DNA of 64,000 nt from Lepeophtheirus salmonis (taxonomy: Eukaryota; Arthropoda; Copepoda; Siphonostomatoida; Caligidae). A program made the position numbers and the translations under genes. Of the stretch, positions 12,116-25,500 are shown in pieces (position 1 is the first letter of the stretch; each line of letters opens with the position of its first letter). The stretch lies in contig NC_092584.1 of NCBI RefSeq assembly GCF_016086655.4, positions 15,985,907 through 16,049,906 of the forward strand, in the 5' to 3' direction. The notes beneath the pieces are model-generated. The model worked only from the letters and a program-made list of their open reading frames with translations. It made no database searches and was not told the DNA's origin.

Positions 12116-13382
12116 TGGGGGGTGGGGGATGCAACCCCTCCTGACCACACCTTTCCCTGCACAAACCCATGTAAGGACTGATATGGACCCAGCCCTGAGA
12201 CTGGACAAAACCGATTGTTATTGTTGATTATTATTTGTGATTAAAATTTAATGTTTGTCATACTTTTGATTTTTAACTCTTAAAATATTTTCTAAGATTG
12301 TCTGTTGGATTAGTCCTAGAATTTATTGCATAATCAGCCCCCTCTTTTCAGTCTTTTTTTGTTTTAATCCGTCAGATCTTTTTTACCATTCAACGTTCCT
12401 ACGGAGGACTAATTCATCGGTCTTTCAGTCCTACCCCAACTTTTTACTTTCTTCACTCATAACGAGGATTGAAGAGTATAGGAACTAAGAAAATAATGAA
12501 TGGTATTTAAAATATATATTACGTTCTTATCACAAATATCTTACCTTATAACTTCCAGTATCACACGTTTCTTCAAAAGAGGTTATGAATTATGGTGAAA
12601 CTTGAGCTACTCAAATGATGTAGGTAGGAGTGAGTAACTATGTAATTTAGTCCTTTTAGTTTCCATAAAAGACCGATAAGGACTGTTCCTAGAAATGACA
12701 AATTTTTATTAAGATAGACGGGACAAAAGGGTACTGCAGTTTTTTTAGACGTATCCAACAATACCAACCATACAATAACTCGTAATTGGTATGTTTCCCT
12801 CGTTTAAAATGTGTAAAAACATAAATTCTTAAAGGAAACTAATATATGAATGAGTGTAAACCCTTCGTGTGACAGGTTGATTCGTTGCAAATTAAGTAGT
12901 TATATTCTCATTTATAATAACATGTCGCATTTTTTTTTCATAAGAACATTAAAAACGATGTTTACTATATTCGAAGAGTTTGGGGTTTGAAGAATTAAAA
13001 TAAATAAATAAATGTTTTAATTTCATACAAACTTCATTAATTAACAGAGTATTTTTCTTTTAAAATGGTTTACAAAATATTAACTTACATTTCGTCAAAA
13101 TAAGTTAACATGTGTATTGTGCTTGAATACAATATATTGTGAAGGCTTGTTTTTACAGCATATATACATAGACATATACGCAGTAACAGAAAATTTGCTG
13201 CCTCTTCCATACATACATAATGTTTTATCAGCCTTATTAAATCAAATATTTGCAAACACTTAAATAAAGCGCATATATTTTTGAAATTGCATGTTATACG
13301 CTTATTATAAATTGACCTTTTATGATTGAAATATTTATTTAATATTTCGATTAATATACCTTCATCATAATAGAATTGGCTA
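12116..13382. other. Gene-poor stretch with GTCC-repeat traces
   Basis: Short GTCC/GGAC-rich pieces near 12170-12200, 12340-12430 and 12650-12690 resemble the dispersed family copied at 11457. Otherwise only A/T-rich DNA is visible, with no supported gene. Confidence 0.4.
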
Positions 13383-13888
13383 CCGGGTGCTCCTTTGAAA
13401 TCTAAACATTTGCTAATTTGATAATTTAGGAAGGTTGTGTATAAACAATTAGTTACGAAACAAAACTAGACCTCATATCTGTAGCTTACGTACAAGTCGA
13501 GAAAATGACACTTGAACCTGATCAACGAAATTTCATTCGTTCATTCCAAGCAGTTGGACGTCTTCAGGACCACTCTCTAATCCGTCAGCAAGTCAAAAAT
13601 ATTAGAGAAGAAGAAAGTCTCTAACAAAAAGGCCAAACAGAATCTGGGAAGTTTAAAAAAAACAGCTCAGGCCAATCATCTCAAGTCCATTAGGCTCCAT
13701 TTAAGAGTTATCGGGATTTCACATTAGATTGTCCAGAGAACTATATCTGCCGCCGCCTGGAAGCCATCATTCCTGATTGGTCGGCTATTTAAAGGATTCA
13801 TTTTGTTGAAATTCTATAGTGAATTTATAAATTATATCTTGTTAAAGTTTAAAAATACAGAGTGTTCAGACTTTAATAGACCACTCGG
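13383..13888 (+). mobile_element. TIR-bounded mariner deletion derivative (copy 1)
   Basis: The unit is flanked by TA (13381-13382 and 13889-13890). Its ends are inverted repeats starting CCG(G/A)GTG(C/G)TC and matching at 19 of 26 positions. Inside, the plus strand starts MTLEPDQRNFIRSFQA, then SLIRQQVK and TAQANHLKSIR, an eroded transposase N-terminal helix-turn-helix and linker. The catalytic domain is absent. A longer relative at 55315-56115 shares the ends and the same internal order, so both derive from one family by internal deletion. At 506 bp it could only have moved with enzyme supplied in trans. Confidence 0.75.
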
Positions 13889-15800
13889 TACTTCCATATA
13901 TTTATTTTGTTTAATTGAATAAAAAAATATTTTAATATACTCTAACCACTCAAAAGGCGTTTTTTGGGAATGCCTCAAAGACGACAAGTTGATAAAAACG
14001 TAGGATGTTGTTCACAATAAATGTCATCATCGTATATATATTAATGAAGTTGAGTTTATTTGTCTGTCTGGTCTCATTTTTGACGAGAGTAGGTAGTAAA
14101 AGCTGAGTACCTCTTATTAAAAAAATATAAAAAAGTAAAAACATGTACGGCAAATGGCAACATAACATCAATCAGACTGTAGTAGGGAGGTGGATGTGGT
14201 TCCATTGTTAGAAATATAGTCAATCATACGTTTGTCGTCTATAATAAAAAAATTGACAAAAATGTATTGACATAATATTTTATTAAGCTAAACTAACTGT
14301 GCCATCTCAGATAATGATGTTAAAGATTTCAACTTGGTCCATTAAATCCGGTGGTATGTAAAAATTTTAATTTGGGCGTTTTATTCAAATTATGAAATTA
14401 AACTGGAATTTATTCAGAAAAAAAAAAATTTTTAAGACCTTTGCAGGAATCCCCAATAACTAATTACTTAATCACCATGATAGGGGGAGGGAAGGTCAAA
14501 TCAAATTCTATTTTAGCCCAACTTTTTGAACGCAAAATGATTTTTTAAGTACTCAAGAAAAAGAAAAAAAAATCCTCCCAAAACCCCTCCTAGCCCCAAA
14601 ATTACTTTTTCACTCATGAATGTGTATTTTTTTAACTTATTGTCAAGTAATAAAAATAAATTCGCCAAATTCCTGATCATTAAAGCTTTTCTATCCTTAA
14701 AGCAATAAACATATCACACTTTAAGTTTATAAAGTACCTTTTTAAGGTCGTATAAAAGGTCAAAGGTCCCATAAAAATGATCTTCTTCGAAATTTTCAAT
14801 TTACCATGTGTACCAGGGTGCTCAATTTTTAGATGCCCTATCAATTATATCTTCTTCTGTCGTATTCTAATGAAAATATTATGTATGTGAAGTTTCAGTC
14901 TTCAAAGGGAGTTTGTTGACTTGTATAGCCATTTGAAAATGACTTTTTTCAACGACATTTTTTATTTGTGAAGGGATTCAGAAGTTAGAATTTTAAAGCC
15001 ATGTTTTTGAACTTCGGAAGTTCTGAAATTTAAAGTTATGTTGTTTAATTTCAAAGGCTTCATTAAAGTTCCTATTTATTTTTTATTTTTTTTTTCTATA
15101 GTGGTTAAAAGATCATTTTGCTTCCAAAAAGTTGGCTACAATTTAAATTGCTTAACTTCATGAATTATCATCCCCAATTATGAATTTAGCTCTATAAATC
15201 AAAAGTTATTTATACAGAAATAAAAAAATGGAAAAAATACTGTAGTTCAGTGTATAGACAATGGAGAAAGTTACTTATCTGATATTATTTTTGAAATGTG
15301 GAAAACAAAATTTGAAATGTATAACATCATTATCAACTGGATTTTGAAAAAAGGAAGTTATGTTGTATAAAATATTTAATGTGACTTTAGGCTTAGATTT
15401 AGTAACAAGCGTGTGTTGCTGAAGCTCAGGACCTCATTTTGATAAAGTATAGACAAGAGGAGATCATATATATTGGGTCCTAAGCCTTAATAATTTTTTT
15501 TACGACGAGTTTTTTTTATTGTTGGCAATCTGAAGGATGTTTTTTTCAATCAATTTGAGAGAATTACATGTAAGTAATCAGTAATCGTGTCCTCAAGCAC
15601 AAAGATACAAGGATTGTTTGAAAAGACGCCGCAAAGTTCGAAAGATGTACGTATCCAGGTTATGTTTAGTTAGTAGCTTCTCTTGGAAGAACATACACCA
15701 ACATTTCAACCAGATCAGTCTATTTCTATATGTTTGGAATTCGTTTGAATCGATGATGAAGTTGAGTGATTTTCAAGAAATAGGCAAAATATAATTCCGT
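13889..15800. other. Gene-poor stretch, no feature seen
   Basis: A/T-rich DNA with short homopolymers. No open frame, repeat partner or transposase motif was recognised. Confidence 0.4.
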
Positions 15801-15806
15801 AACTTG

Positions 15807-15904
15807 ATTAAACATTACTTTATAAAAGATGAAAAAACATTTTAAGGGCGGCAAACAATTTAAAACTACGAGCTTGTTTTGCCTCCCATAAAGTAATGTT
15901 TAAT
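15807..15904. repeat. Nested inverted repeat (hairpin)
   Basis: A perfect 17-bp inverted repeat (15807-15823 with 15888-15904, ATTAAACATTACTTTAT) encloses a second, imperfect inverted pair (GGGCGGCAAACAA with TTGTTTTGCCTCCC). The 98-bp whole could fold into a long stem. No TA flank or transposase sequence was found next to it. Confidence 0.75.
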
Positions 15905-16091
15905 TAACACACAACTTTCTTTTTCACCCATTTTCTGAAAATAAATTTACAAATTTTCAAACAGTTTTACGTGTGTGGATCAGAACTGGATTTGGGTGAA
16001 TTGATAGGGACGCTGACATATATTATCAAAAATATTGGTTATCTCTATTAATCCTTTTCGAAACAAAGGTGCTCGTTGATACAGGTATATG

Positions 16092-16302
16092 CTTGCAATA
16101 TTTTAAGAATACGACAATATTATTAACTTTTATATCAAAAACATTTGTATGATTTACATCAGGGAGCACTATATACAACTAACCCTGTATAGAAGTTCCA
16201 TGTTATAAGCACACGCCTGCAATATTTCCTTAATACGACTACTTTGTCATTTCTTTGATACAAATATTTGTATGATATACATTGCGTAGCACTATATACA
16301 AC
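16092..16302 (+). repeat. Tandem repeat, two units of about 124 bp
   Basis: Each unit runs TGCAATATTT, AATACGAC, ATTTGTATGAT(T/A)TACAT, then AGCACTATATACAAC (16165-16179 and 16288-16302). The last part is shared with repeats at 25576-25610 (inverted) and 40513-40661, so the unit is a dispersed family that tends to occur in tandem. It is non-coding. Confidence 0.7.
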
Positions 16303-18594
16303 GTCCCGGTGACTTGTTGTCATACATTTAAACATTCATACAGAAAGACAGACAAACTTTTTATTTATTAATGTAGATGAAACAAATCTTAAAAGAAAGA
16401 TTTTAATCGGAATAATGATATTAATTATGTGATTAAATGAAGGAAATAGTAAAAAAAAAAAAAAATATGGATTATACTAGACACATATTTTTTTTCTTTA
16501 AACTAACCTTTTAGTAAAACGCCATAATTACACTTTAGAGGAAATTAGCTTTGATTTTTTTGAATGTTGATTCATTAAACTAAAAAAGTTAAGAAAACAT
16601 TTATCAAATTCTATTTGAATGATAATTAAATATCAGACTTATAAATACCTATAAAACAGATATGATAAAATTATGGGATGCACCAAAAAAAATATTAAGG
16701 GGGCCCAAGAAGCCCCCTCCCAAAAAAGGGGGGCTAGCGACGTCACTGCTTCTATATAGTTAACTTTTTTTTCCACCCAAAAGTCCAGTAGATGTGTTTA
16801 ATTAATTTATTAATCTGGCAGCTAGTATTTGGTCGGTCTATTATCAGTCTGAGTCGATCACGTGATGGAACCACTCATTCTGCCGAAAAAAAATAAATGC
16901 ACCAATAATGAGGATTAGTCAAGTGACTAGGCCCTGCATAGGTATGTGGACTGAAAACGTAGACCACAAATAAAAAAGGCTTTTAAAATAATACAACCGG
17001 CCTTCGGAGACATAGGAATGCCCTATTTGGAAATGACAACGAAATGAATTATCATAATTCATACATGTATATTATTTTAAAAAAGGTGTGTGACGGCTTT
17101 ATTTTGTAAGTTTTGCATCATAAAAATAAAGTGACATAATTACATTGCAAAAAGTGCATACAATGTTAATTCAATAACTCTCCTCATTTTTTATTTTACT
17201 TTTTAATTTACATACTATTTACAAAATGCTTTTAACTCCCCTTATAATCATACTCAATACTCATGTAGGCAAATTATGAGGAGATCTTCAAGTTATTTTA
17301 TTTTAACTCTATGGAAATGGATTATATTTACATACAACCCGTACATAAAAAACAGGTCATCAAGATTACGTACAATGTATTATTTAACCTTATTCAAAAG
17401 TCCGTTACAATATAAAATTGAGAGTACCTTTTCTTCCAACGTCTGTCCGTGAGGCAATTAATTGTCAGAGAGGATGAGATTGTAAAGAAACAATAGAACT
17501 GCAGAATCAATAAGAGTGATTGGCTAGAGTCAATTCACCCAGAAAAATCAAAATCGCAGCCTGGATACCAAAATACAGATAGTCATGTACGCCAAATAAG
17601 AATTAATACAAGGCCAATGCCTCAAGGGATGAAGAGCATGATCAAGGGATCAACGAAAAAGAGAGATTTGTTGAAAATGGAAACCTGAATCAATATAAAA
17701 AACAGGTGCCGAATCAAACGAGAGAGTCACAGAAAATAAGAGAATTCTATGTACCCGTACTAGGAAAATGATCCGTGGAAGATTGCCCTGGAGGAAAATT
17801 GCCCGAATTTTGTTCAAACATCATAATGAATAATAACACACTATAAATTAATTTAATATTATTTACGACAAATATCTAACCATATTTCTTTGTTCCATTC
17901 CCCAAGGGAGTATCTTCAAGTGTGAGTAATATTATTATTTTTTTTAGTTGGATCTAATCTTCTAAGAAATATTTCAGGAGGATTGGTAAGGAGGAGAGAG
18001 GGAATAAATAGTTTAGCCCTCTTAAAATATGGGTGTGTATCTCCCACCCTCGGATTGACCCAGGGGTAGTATTGGATAGCTAAAAACCACCGCCAATAAT
18101 ACATTACATGCAAGTAACATGATTTTTAAATCAATAGTCATATCAATACTTATTTTTTCTTTAATTTCGTAATGGATACACTCAATTTTAAATAACTTTT
18201 TTGTTTTTCTTTATGTAAAGGTTAGAGTATACATATAACAGATTTATTTATGAAATAATTTATCTAATCCTGGGAGTAGATGGTAAAATAAAGAAAATTT
18301 TATTCATTATTACTTTGCTTCAACAAAACTCAATATTTTATAAATTCCTGAATAAAATAATACAATAAATTTGTAGAAAAAAAAATACTAATTACCAGCA
18401 ATTTTCTACAGGACTCAAATGCCACACGGTCTTCACGTATAGATGGCACTTTTTTTTCTTTTTTTGTTTGTTGATGAACCTCATTTTCAGTTACTTACTA
18501 GCCTCCAAAGGACACCCATTCAAAATGTCAGGATAATCTGTTTGTTTAGTTTGTGACTTCTTTTGCTAAGTGTGGGCCTACTTTTTTTATTTCA
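16303..18594. other. Gene-poor stretch with one unexplained open segment
   Basis: The bulk is A/T-rich. An imperfect G/C hairpin (AGCCCCCTCCC with GGGGGGCT) lies at about 16709-16734. Near 17490-17690 the composition becomes less A/T-rich, and one plus frame stays open for about 55 codons (DWLESIHPEKSKSQPG... ending LLKMET-stop). It is preceded by ACTGCAG, which could serve as a splice acceptor. I recognise no protein family in it, so I do not call it a gene. Confidence 0.35.
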
Positions 18595-18690
18595 ACAACA
18601 ATGGATCAAAAACAATTTTGTGTTTTAATTTTACACTCCTACTAAATGGAAAAAGTACCATTTCATTTCTGTACCACAAAACAAAAGAAT
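18595..18690 (+). mobile_element. Irritans-type mariner N-terminal fragment
   Basis: An ATG at 18601 opens MDQKQFCVLILHSY, then a stop and MEKVPFHF. This matches the start of irritans-subfamily mariner transposases; the copy at 39205-40325 begins MDSRQFCVLSYHCF. Only the first 20 or so codons remain. Confidence 0.55.
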
Positions 18691-19870
18691 AAAATCAATT
18701 TAAAAAAAAATTATACTCAAATGTTTGAACATTCGTAGAAATAAAAAAAAGGTTTTTAAGTTTATGTTAATTCAAATATTGTTAATCATATATTTGTTTA
18801 AATGAATTTTCTTTCCGTAATTTATATTTAAGATTTAAATATAATTTCAATCATTAAGTAAGTTTCGTACTCAAAAAAGTATGTTTTTAAAGTCATTTAA
18901 AGAGTGTTTTTTTGCAATATTAGAGAATATAATATTAATAAGAATGATCCCTTTGTCAATAAATACATTTATGTTTAAATTTCATAGAAAAATATTGTAT
19001 TCACTTCAAAGACCATTTATATCTCAAAGTGTGCATATATAAATGTTTAATAGCTATCTAAGTCATGGAATGGACAAAAACACACAATTTTTTAAAATAA
19101 AAGATATTTTTAAGAAATCGATAAAAATCTTATAGGATTTTTCTCAAATATCCATATAAAAGTTTAATTACTATATTTTTAGTATCTAGTTACGAGTGTA
19201 TCTACTTATATAATAACTTTATTTTGTCCTAATTTTGTAAATTATTGTCTTGTTGTTGGAGTCATAATAGGAGTTACAAGCATAGCTTTAACCATCTACA
19301 AAAAAAAGTTTTATTTCTTTTATATCAGACCATAATATATATTAACTAATTGTTGTTTACTTTTCTCGGATTCTTCTTCTTTTCTAGCCCTAATAATATA
19401 GTAATTATCATAAGAATCTAGCAATTACATGGATATTTTCACAATTTATCAAAAATTTATTTTATTCAAATGGGACATCAAGTTTTAGATTGTTGAAGGT
19501 ATTTTTTTTATCTTTGTGGATAATATGGAATTGTTTTTTGTTTTAAGGTTAAAATTCAACAAATATTTATAAAAATTTCTTAAATAAGTTGGTAACATTT
19601 AACTTTGGAAGGCACGTTTCAATTGGAGTAAATAAATTTATATAAACAAACAATTTGAAGGTAGTGCTACGGTTCAATAGCGGGCATCCTCGTTCTGCTT
19701 AAAGTTAGTAACCCAAAAACCATGATTCAAACTGAATATTTGGTATATTTGAAACGAAATAACAACATCATCTGTAGATAATACCAGATATCTGTCATGA
19801 TTGTAGAATTGATCAATTTAAAAGTTAACAATGGACATGAATAATATACTATTTGTTGACATTTGTTTCA

Positions 19871-20024
19871 GAATCTGTACAAACGATCTCAGACCAAGAA
19901 CCTTGAGCACTCGATAAATAATTATACTCAAAACTTTTATGTATCTATTATTGTTGTTATGGGACTCATTGGATCCATTTTGATAGCTCTAGACATCATC
20001 ACGAGGTTTACAAGCTCTTCTTAA
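19871..20024 (+). other. Unassigned open segment with a membrane helix
   Basis: After TTTGTTTCAG at 19862-19871, a frame of 50 codons reads NLYKRSQTKNLEHS, then a hydrophobic stretch starting FYVSIIVVMGLIGS, then ITRFTSSS and a stop at 20022-20024. The hydrophobic run of about 20 residues would suit one transmembrane helix with a short tail. The acceptor-like start and clean stop are compatible with a 3'-terminal exon, but the stretch is short, the base composition is ordinary, and I recognise no family. Chance remains a real possibility. A similar hydrophobic run is at about 19240-19310 (CLVVGVIIGVTSIALTIY). Confidence 0.25.
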
Positions 20025-20204
20025 ATATTTGACAACCTTTTCATTATTATTTTTACCGTTAATGCGTTTTGGTCAGCTGGATCATAAAGATGTATACTCT
20101 TTATGAACTTGATAATCTACCAATTGGAAGATATAGCCACGATCAAATCAAATACCCTTTTGACTATGATGTGCTTTCATTGACATCTATACTAAAAATT
20201 GTAA

Positions 20205-20700
20205 CATAATTTAGATATCTAAGATACACGAGGCTCTGGAAGGCCAATTGTCGAAAATGTGGATAAAACAATGGAAATCCTTGAGTCTGAACGTCATTTT
20301 ATCACAGTTTACTCAGTTTACACTATATGGTTTTACAAAAATAAGATTTTGTACTCATAAACGGCAAATTGTAATTGTTTGTCTCAGTATTGATTGAGAG
20401 GTCGTCAAAGATGGATATCAGTAAAGAGAAAAAACGAGATATTTGACAGTTTTTCTAGCATACATGGTAAAACGCTAGAAAGATGACTGAAAAATTGATT
20501 AGTCATTATAGTTCTAAAACTTTCACAGTCAATCATGCATATTTTTTTTATTTCGTGGACTCTGTTCCGGTAATTCTGATCTTAAATTATGTACCACGCT
20601 CTGGAAGGCCAATTGTCAAAAATGTGAATAAAATAAATGAAATCGTCGAGTTTGACTGTCATACTTAAATTGCCAAAGAGATACACAATAATGGAAAAAA
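20205..20700 (+). mobile_element. Two head-to-tail 5' fragments of a mariner
   Basis: Fragment one (about 20205-20325) reads GSGRPIVENVDKTMEILES. Fragment two starts with a mariner leader and ATG at 20411 (MDISKEKKRDI), then, after frame changes, FRGLCSGNS and VPRSGRPIVKNVNKINEIV (20585-20650) before a stop. Both cover only the N-terminal DNA-binding part of the same mariner family found at 27965-28400, 44230-44570 and 57180-57500 (usual form FRRFRSGNFDV). The catalytic domain is absent. The two pieces overlap in content, which implies a local tandem duplication or two insertions. Confidence 0.7.
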
Positions 20701-21674
20701 AATCTATTAAAAATAATGGTTTTTAAAGAATTTCTTTTTGATACACATACTTTGATATATGATTTGAAAAGTTAGAGCCTAAGATAGTAAGTATTGCCAA
20801 CTTTTTTCTATAAATTCCCCAAAATGGTATTTTATTTTAAGCTTCAAATACGTGATGATAAATATATGCCACTCTTGGGAGTAATGAAGAAGTATCATTT
20901 ACCTATATTTTCTTAAACTTATTTTCAAATAATATTCTGTTAATAACATTTGTATACGACGTGAATTTCAATGTTATTGAGTATGAAAAGGCTCTATATT
21001 ATTTCATTATTAGTTAAGGAATGTAGTTTTGCAAAAAAAAGAATATTTACTTATTATTTTTCCATAACTAAGAATAATACAACTATGCCTGCCTGCCTTT
21101 CTTTTTGTATACAGTTATAGAATAACGAAATCAATCAATACAATTATATAATTGAAAAGAAAAAAAAAAAAAATTCTTTTTCAGGCATTAACAAAAAATG
21201 ATTTCAATAATGGAGCAAAACATTTTTGTATGAGGGTGTCTTATATATTTAATGTTTTTATAACTTAATTCAACATAAAAAATACGCACTGACAAAAGTA
21301 TATTTATAAAATGCAAGTATCAGAAGAATACTTATTATTGTTTTTCCTGGAAAAGTTACTTTGTGTTGTAAAATAAAAGAAAGATATTATGACAAAAAAA
21401 GTAAATATATTTTTTTTTCTTCCAATAACCTTCGTTTTTAGGTAGTTAATTAAACTTTACATTACATTTTGCTAGATTGAATAGTTCCATATTCAATACA
21501 AACCTATATTTGGAATTAGCATGGAAATTGGGGAGGATTAAAAATTGTTGAGTAAACAAAGGGCGAACTCGAGAAGTTGCTTCAAAAATACTTTAATATT
21601 TCTTAATTTTCAAAAATATCAGAAAAAAAATATTTTTTACAAAACTTGTAAATAAGACATTTCCAAAATTAGTA
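20701..21674. other. Gene-poor stretch, no feature seen
   Basis: A/T-rich DNA downstream of the tandem mariner fragments. No coding signal or repeat was recognised. Confidence 0.4.
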
Positions 21675-22566
21675 CCTCAATATGGCCACCGGTTGCATCA
21701 ACCACATCCTTTATAGATAGCCGCAAGGCCTTGCAGGAATTGATGAAAAACTCTTCTGGAAAGTTGTTCTACACAGCCACTATGGCGAGCCTTCAGTGAG
21801 TCCATATTTGAGTTTTCTTGGTTTAAATATCCAATGTGCCCTACGGAGCAAAGTCCAGTGGGTTCAAATTTGACTAATAAGGAGCCACATCTCGTTCGAA
21901 CAGAATCCGGCGATTTTATAGGTGCAGAACTTTTACCACTTGACAGACGTGTTAGAAGGGTGCCGTCCCGAATCCACACATAGTTACATACTAGATATTT
22001 GGCCTTCAGTGATGGCAAGATGATGTACCAGAGCACATTATATTCAAGAAGAAGAGATACATCTTCTTGCCATAAGAGGCTCCTGCCCCTGGGACCATTG
22101 TTTGGTCTGGATATTTGGTGCAGTAAACCCCTTGGACTTTTTTTTCTTTTTTTTTCAATTTTTGGCAAGGTAGGCGCCACATTTCTTTGGCTTTTTACAT
22201 TTCAAGCCTCCTGATCTTTATGACTTACATCAGTAGGTGGCGTGGGTATGAGAAAAAATCCAAGAAGACTTTGACGGCCCTTTTGTTAGTCTCAGGAGAA
22301 ACAGAGAAGCCGTTGGCGAGGTGATGGATAAATTTGGTTGGCTTCTCCTTGATCCTCTTCTCCAAGATGGATAGGAAATCTGCATCTTTTTTCAAATGAG
22401 CCTTCCACTTGTTGCTTTCCTGGAAAGGTCTTGTCCATTATTCTTTATATTGACCACTTTGAAAAAAAGGCTGCTTGAGCACTTCACCACGCCATAATCC
22501 TTGCCACCTCAAATTCAGCATCAAGGAGACTGAGATGCATTGCCTTTTGGCTTTTTGCTCACTCAT
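21675..22566 (-). mobile_element. Mariner-type transposase pseudogene (MSEQKAK family)
   Basis: The start ATG (22564-22566) opens MSEQKAKRQCIS, the same start as the element at 57852-59027 (MSEQKAKIQRIS). Further along, the minus strand gives SYGKKMYLFF (from a SNGKKMPP-like segment), YVWIRDGT (from the QQDGAP box), SNLNPLDFAPWG (third catalytic box) and, at the end, SCKALRLSIKDVVDATGGHIE near 21675-21740. About six frame changes are needed. The second catalytic Asp box is deleted or scrambled, so it is inactive. I could not find clear terminal inverted repeats, although the relative at 57852 has them. A 160-codon open frame (21698-22180) mixes several of these frames and is not a real protein. 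Confidence 0.8.
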
Positions 22567-25500
22567 GATGACAAGCTGACAAAATAGTTACTTTAGATTG
22601 TTTATGCACAAAGGATGCCTGAACTAGAATTTCAAAAATAATCTCTCAACCTTCCTAAATAAATCAAAAAAGTAAGAATATGTAACAGTTTATATATATT
22701 GCGGCTCAATCCTTTAATCTAAAAAAATATTTTTAAAATTTTCTAAAAAAAGTTAGTAGTATTATTGAGTTTTATAGTTTTTATAGTTTGATCGTAGCAC
22801 AAATTCCAAATAGGGGACATCTTCTTTCCACTCCAAGCAATAACCCCTAAATCACGACTTGAGCTGTATATTTTTTCTTGTACAATAAAAAAATCCAACA
22901 TCCCCTGTTGATAATCCCATGTATATTTTAATACATCGGTTAAAATCCTGATCAATTAACCATATCCTTTTAAAAAGAACCCAATTGACTGGCACGGTAT
23001 AACACGTTCCTGCATTAGATTGTTTCACAGCATTTGCCTCCGGACCTGTACATACGACCTTTATTTCTAGATTTGGACACACACATGAAAAAAAGGGTAT
23101 CCTGAACAAGTTTACCCGCACGTCATACTTTCTCTGTCTATCTCTAAATTGGAGACAGCGACCGAGGATAGTTGAAATTCAATCATTGCAACCTTTTCAT
23201 AATTGGGAAATAACTTTGGTACGTGCCATCAATTTGATTCTACGGTAATTGAACTTTAAATCGAATTTTGATATCATTAATATAATCAATTTCATTTGGT
23301 GATGTATATTCTTAACCAATTAGTCCCCTTCTTTCCGGTCATGACGTCTCAGTATCTTTTACGATCAGTGTTACCAAATAACTGATTTGTATCCAATTCA
23401 GTAAACCTTAAAAACACCAGCTCCTTAGGACTTGATCATTTTTTGAACTAATATGAATTAAAGTACTCATATTAACGGATACGTTAATCATACTGTTGCA
23501 TTATTGAGAAAAGTATCTCAGCTTGCTTTCTTATCGCCACACGGTTAGTGAAGAATTTATTTCTGTTTACCATAGGACATACAAACATTTTAAAATAGTA
23601 CAAAAATCTATTCATTATAAAACTATTCATACATACGGCAAGAAAGACAAGCACCCAAAGGGTTATATGTGCTACTATAGCTAAAAATTGATCTAGAGTT
23701 TTACTTAATTTTATAGTTATTATCAATAATTTGTTTACTTTTTTGTACATTTCATAAATTTAAATTTAAGAATACAAAGATCTTTATCTTCTTCTTGCAT
23801 CGGTTGATATATCTCAATTGAGAGCAATGGGCATCTATTAATAGGTAATTTTGGAACAAACCATGCATGTAAATAATTAGCAGTTCGAATTAAGGCACTT
23901 GGTTTTGACCCATGTTTACAATATATAGTATACCCACTTAAAGCGAGGTTTTTTCTGAGCCGTTACAGGTAACTGGTTACTGTTATCACAACACATCTGT
24001 GTATAATTTTTTTATCTAAATGGATTTCAGCAAATTGATCTTGAACAGTGAGCAAAGGGTGGTGCCTAGATTGCTTGATTCCTTTGACTAAAGAAAACAT
24101 AAAAGCCAATTCGTTATAGATATAGACCATGTGGTATGTGAAAATGTCTTGATCGTGGAATGAAAAGATTGGGTTTTTTTTTTCTAAAAGAAGGAAATAT
24201 ACCCTTTGTAAATTTATTTTGCCATGAATTTAATTAGGATATATATTATTATTTAATAGTTTAAATTTCAAAAATGCAGGATATTAATTCAGAGGTTCAT
24301 AGCTTCAAGAAAATTAAATCCGGGAAGTTTATAAATATCTCATTTCATTTTTGATTTATTATTTTTAATTACTATATAGAACGCTCTATATCATTGTTAA
24401 TTTGATATAAGACGTTCACACACTTTCAAAAATTGACCTCATTTTGACAATTTTGGATGGTAAAAAAAAAATTACTGGGCTAGAACATGGGAATCAAAGC
24501 TTGTACATACTTTAGCAACTTTTGCTATTGTAATGATTTTTTTTTTGTAAAACAAAGTTTAAATATAAGTTTTAAGCTTTTGTCCTTGAAGACTCTAATA
24601 AAAAATCCTTAGGATAAAACTACAAATATCAGTATTCAAAGTACTTTATAGAAATGAAATACGATATTATTTTGATCATCACGAGCGTTGCTAGAAAAAA
24701 AAATTAATATATTTTATTGTGATACCAACGCAAATATGCTACCTTAAATATAGCGAATGAAAAATTAAAAGATTGGATTTATATTTAACTTATTTGTGTT
24801 AAAAGTCTAAAGTAAAACGATTTACTAAGAACAATAATTATATAGTACGCTCATTTCTATTATAAAATCTTTTGGTATACAACTTTTTTTTTTATTTCTG
24901 TAGAATTGAAACTCCATCATATATGTAATTGACCAAGTAAAAATAAGAATGATTTTGCAGTTTTTGAGAAAAAATATATATGGTGAAATAATTCTTTATT
25001 TGGAGCTCTATCAACATTGTTTGTACCATGAATAGCTTATAAAATATATTACATATTATACGGCTCTGTCGTTGAATATTCTCCCCTGACTTTTGTCTGC
25101 TAATTTTATTCAATGGTTATAAATCATAATAAATGTATGGTGTTATTTCTAAGGATAAAATACACATAATAGATATACCTCTACTTTTAAAGAGAATGAG
25201 TTAATTAACATTATAATGGTATATAAATCATTTTTTCATATATATTCAGAGGTGTAGTCGTTTTCTTCCTATTTTTCAAATTTTCAGAAAGTGATAAACC
25301 ATTTCAGGAAATAAATCTTGTTATATAAAGAGAAAATAGCATTCTATTTGACCATAGACATAATATTTTCTTATAGTGTGCTTTTTTTGTTCAAGGAAGG
25401 TTTTTGTGGTTCAACTATATGTATAAAGCAAAGTTTGTCTGTCTGGATAAATGTCTCAAATTTTGACAATGAGACACTGGGTGTTGTTACCTTTGTTTTT

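Noticed and set aside
16092..16302. CRISPR-like short repeat arrangement
   Set aside because: Only two imperfect units of about 124 bp, no spacers of even length, and a eukaryotic context.
21698..22180. 160-codon minus-strand open frame as a single protein
   Set aside because: It strings together several broken frames of a transposase; the conserved motifs appear only when frames are switched.
22852..23121. Cysteine-containing 89-codon minus frame as a protein-coding exon
   Set aside because: Cysteine spacing does not form a known domain and the frame lacks convincing splice sites.
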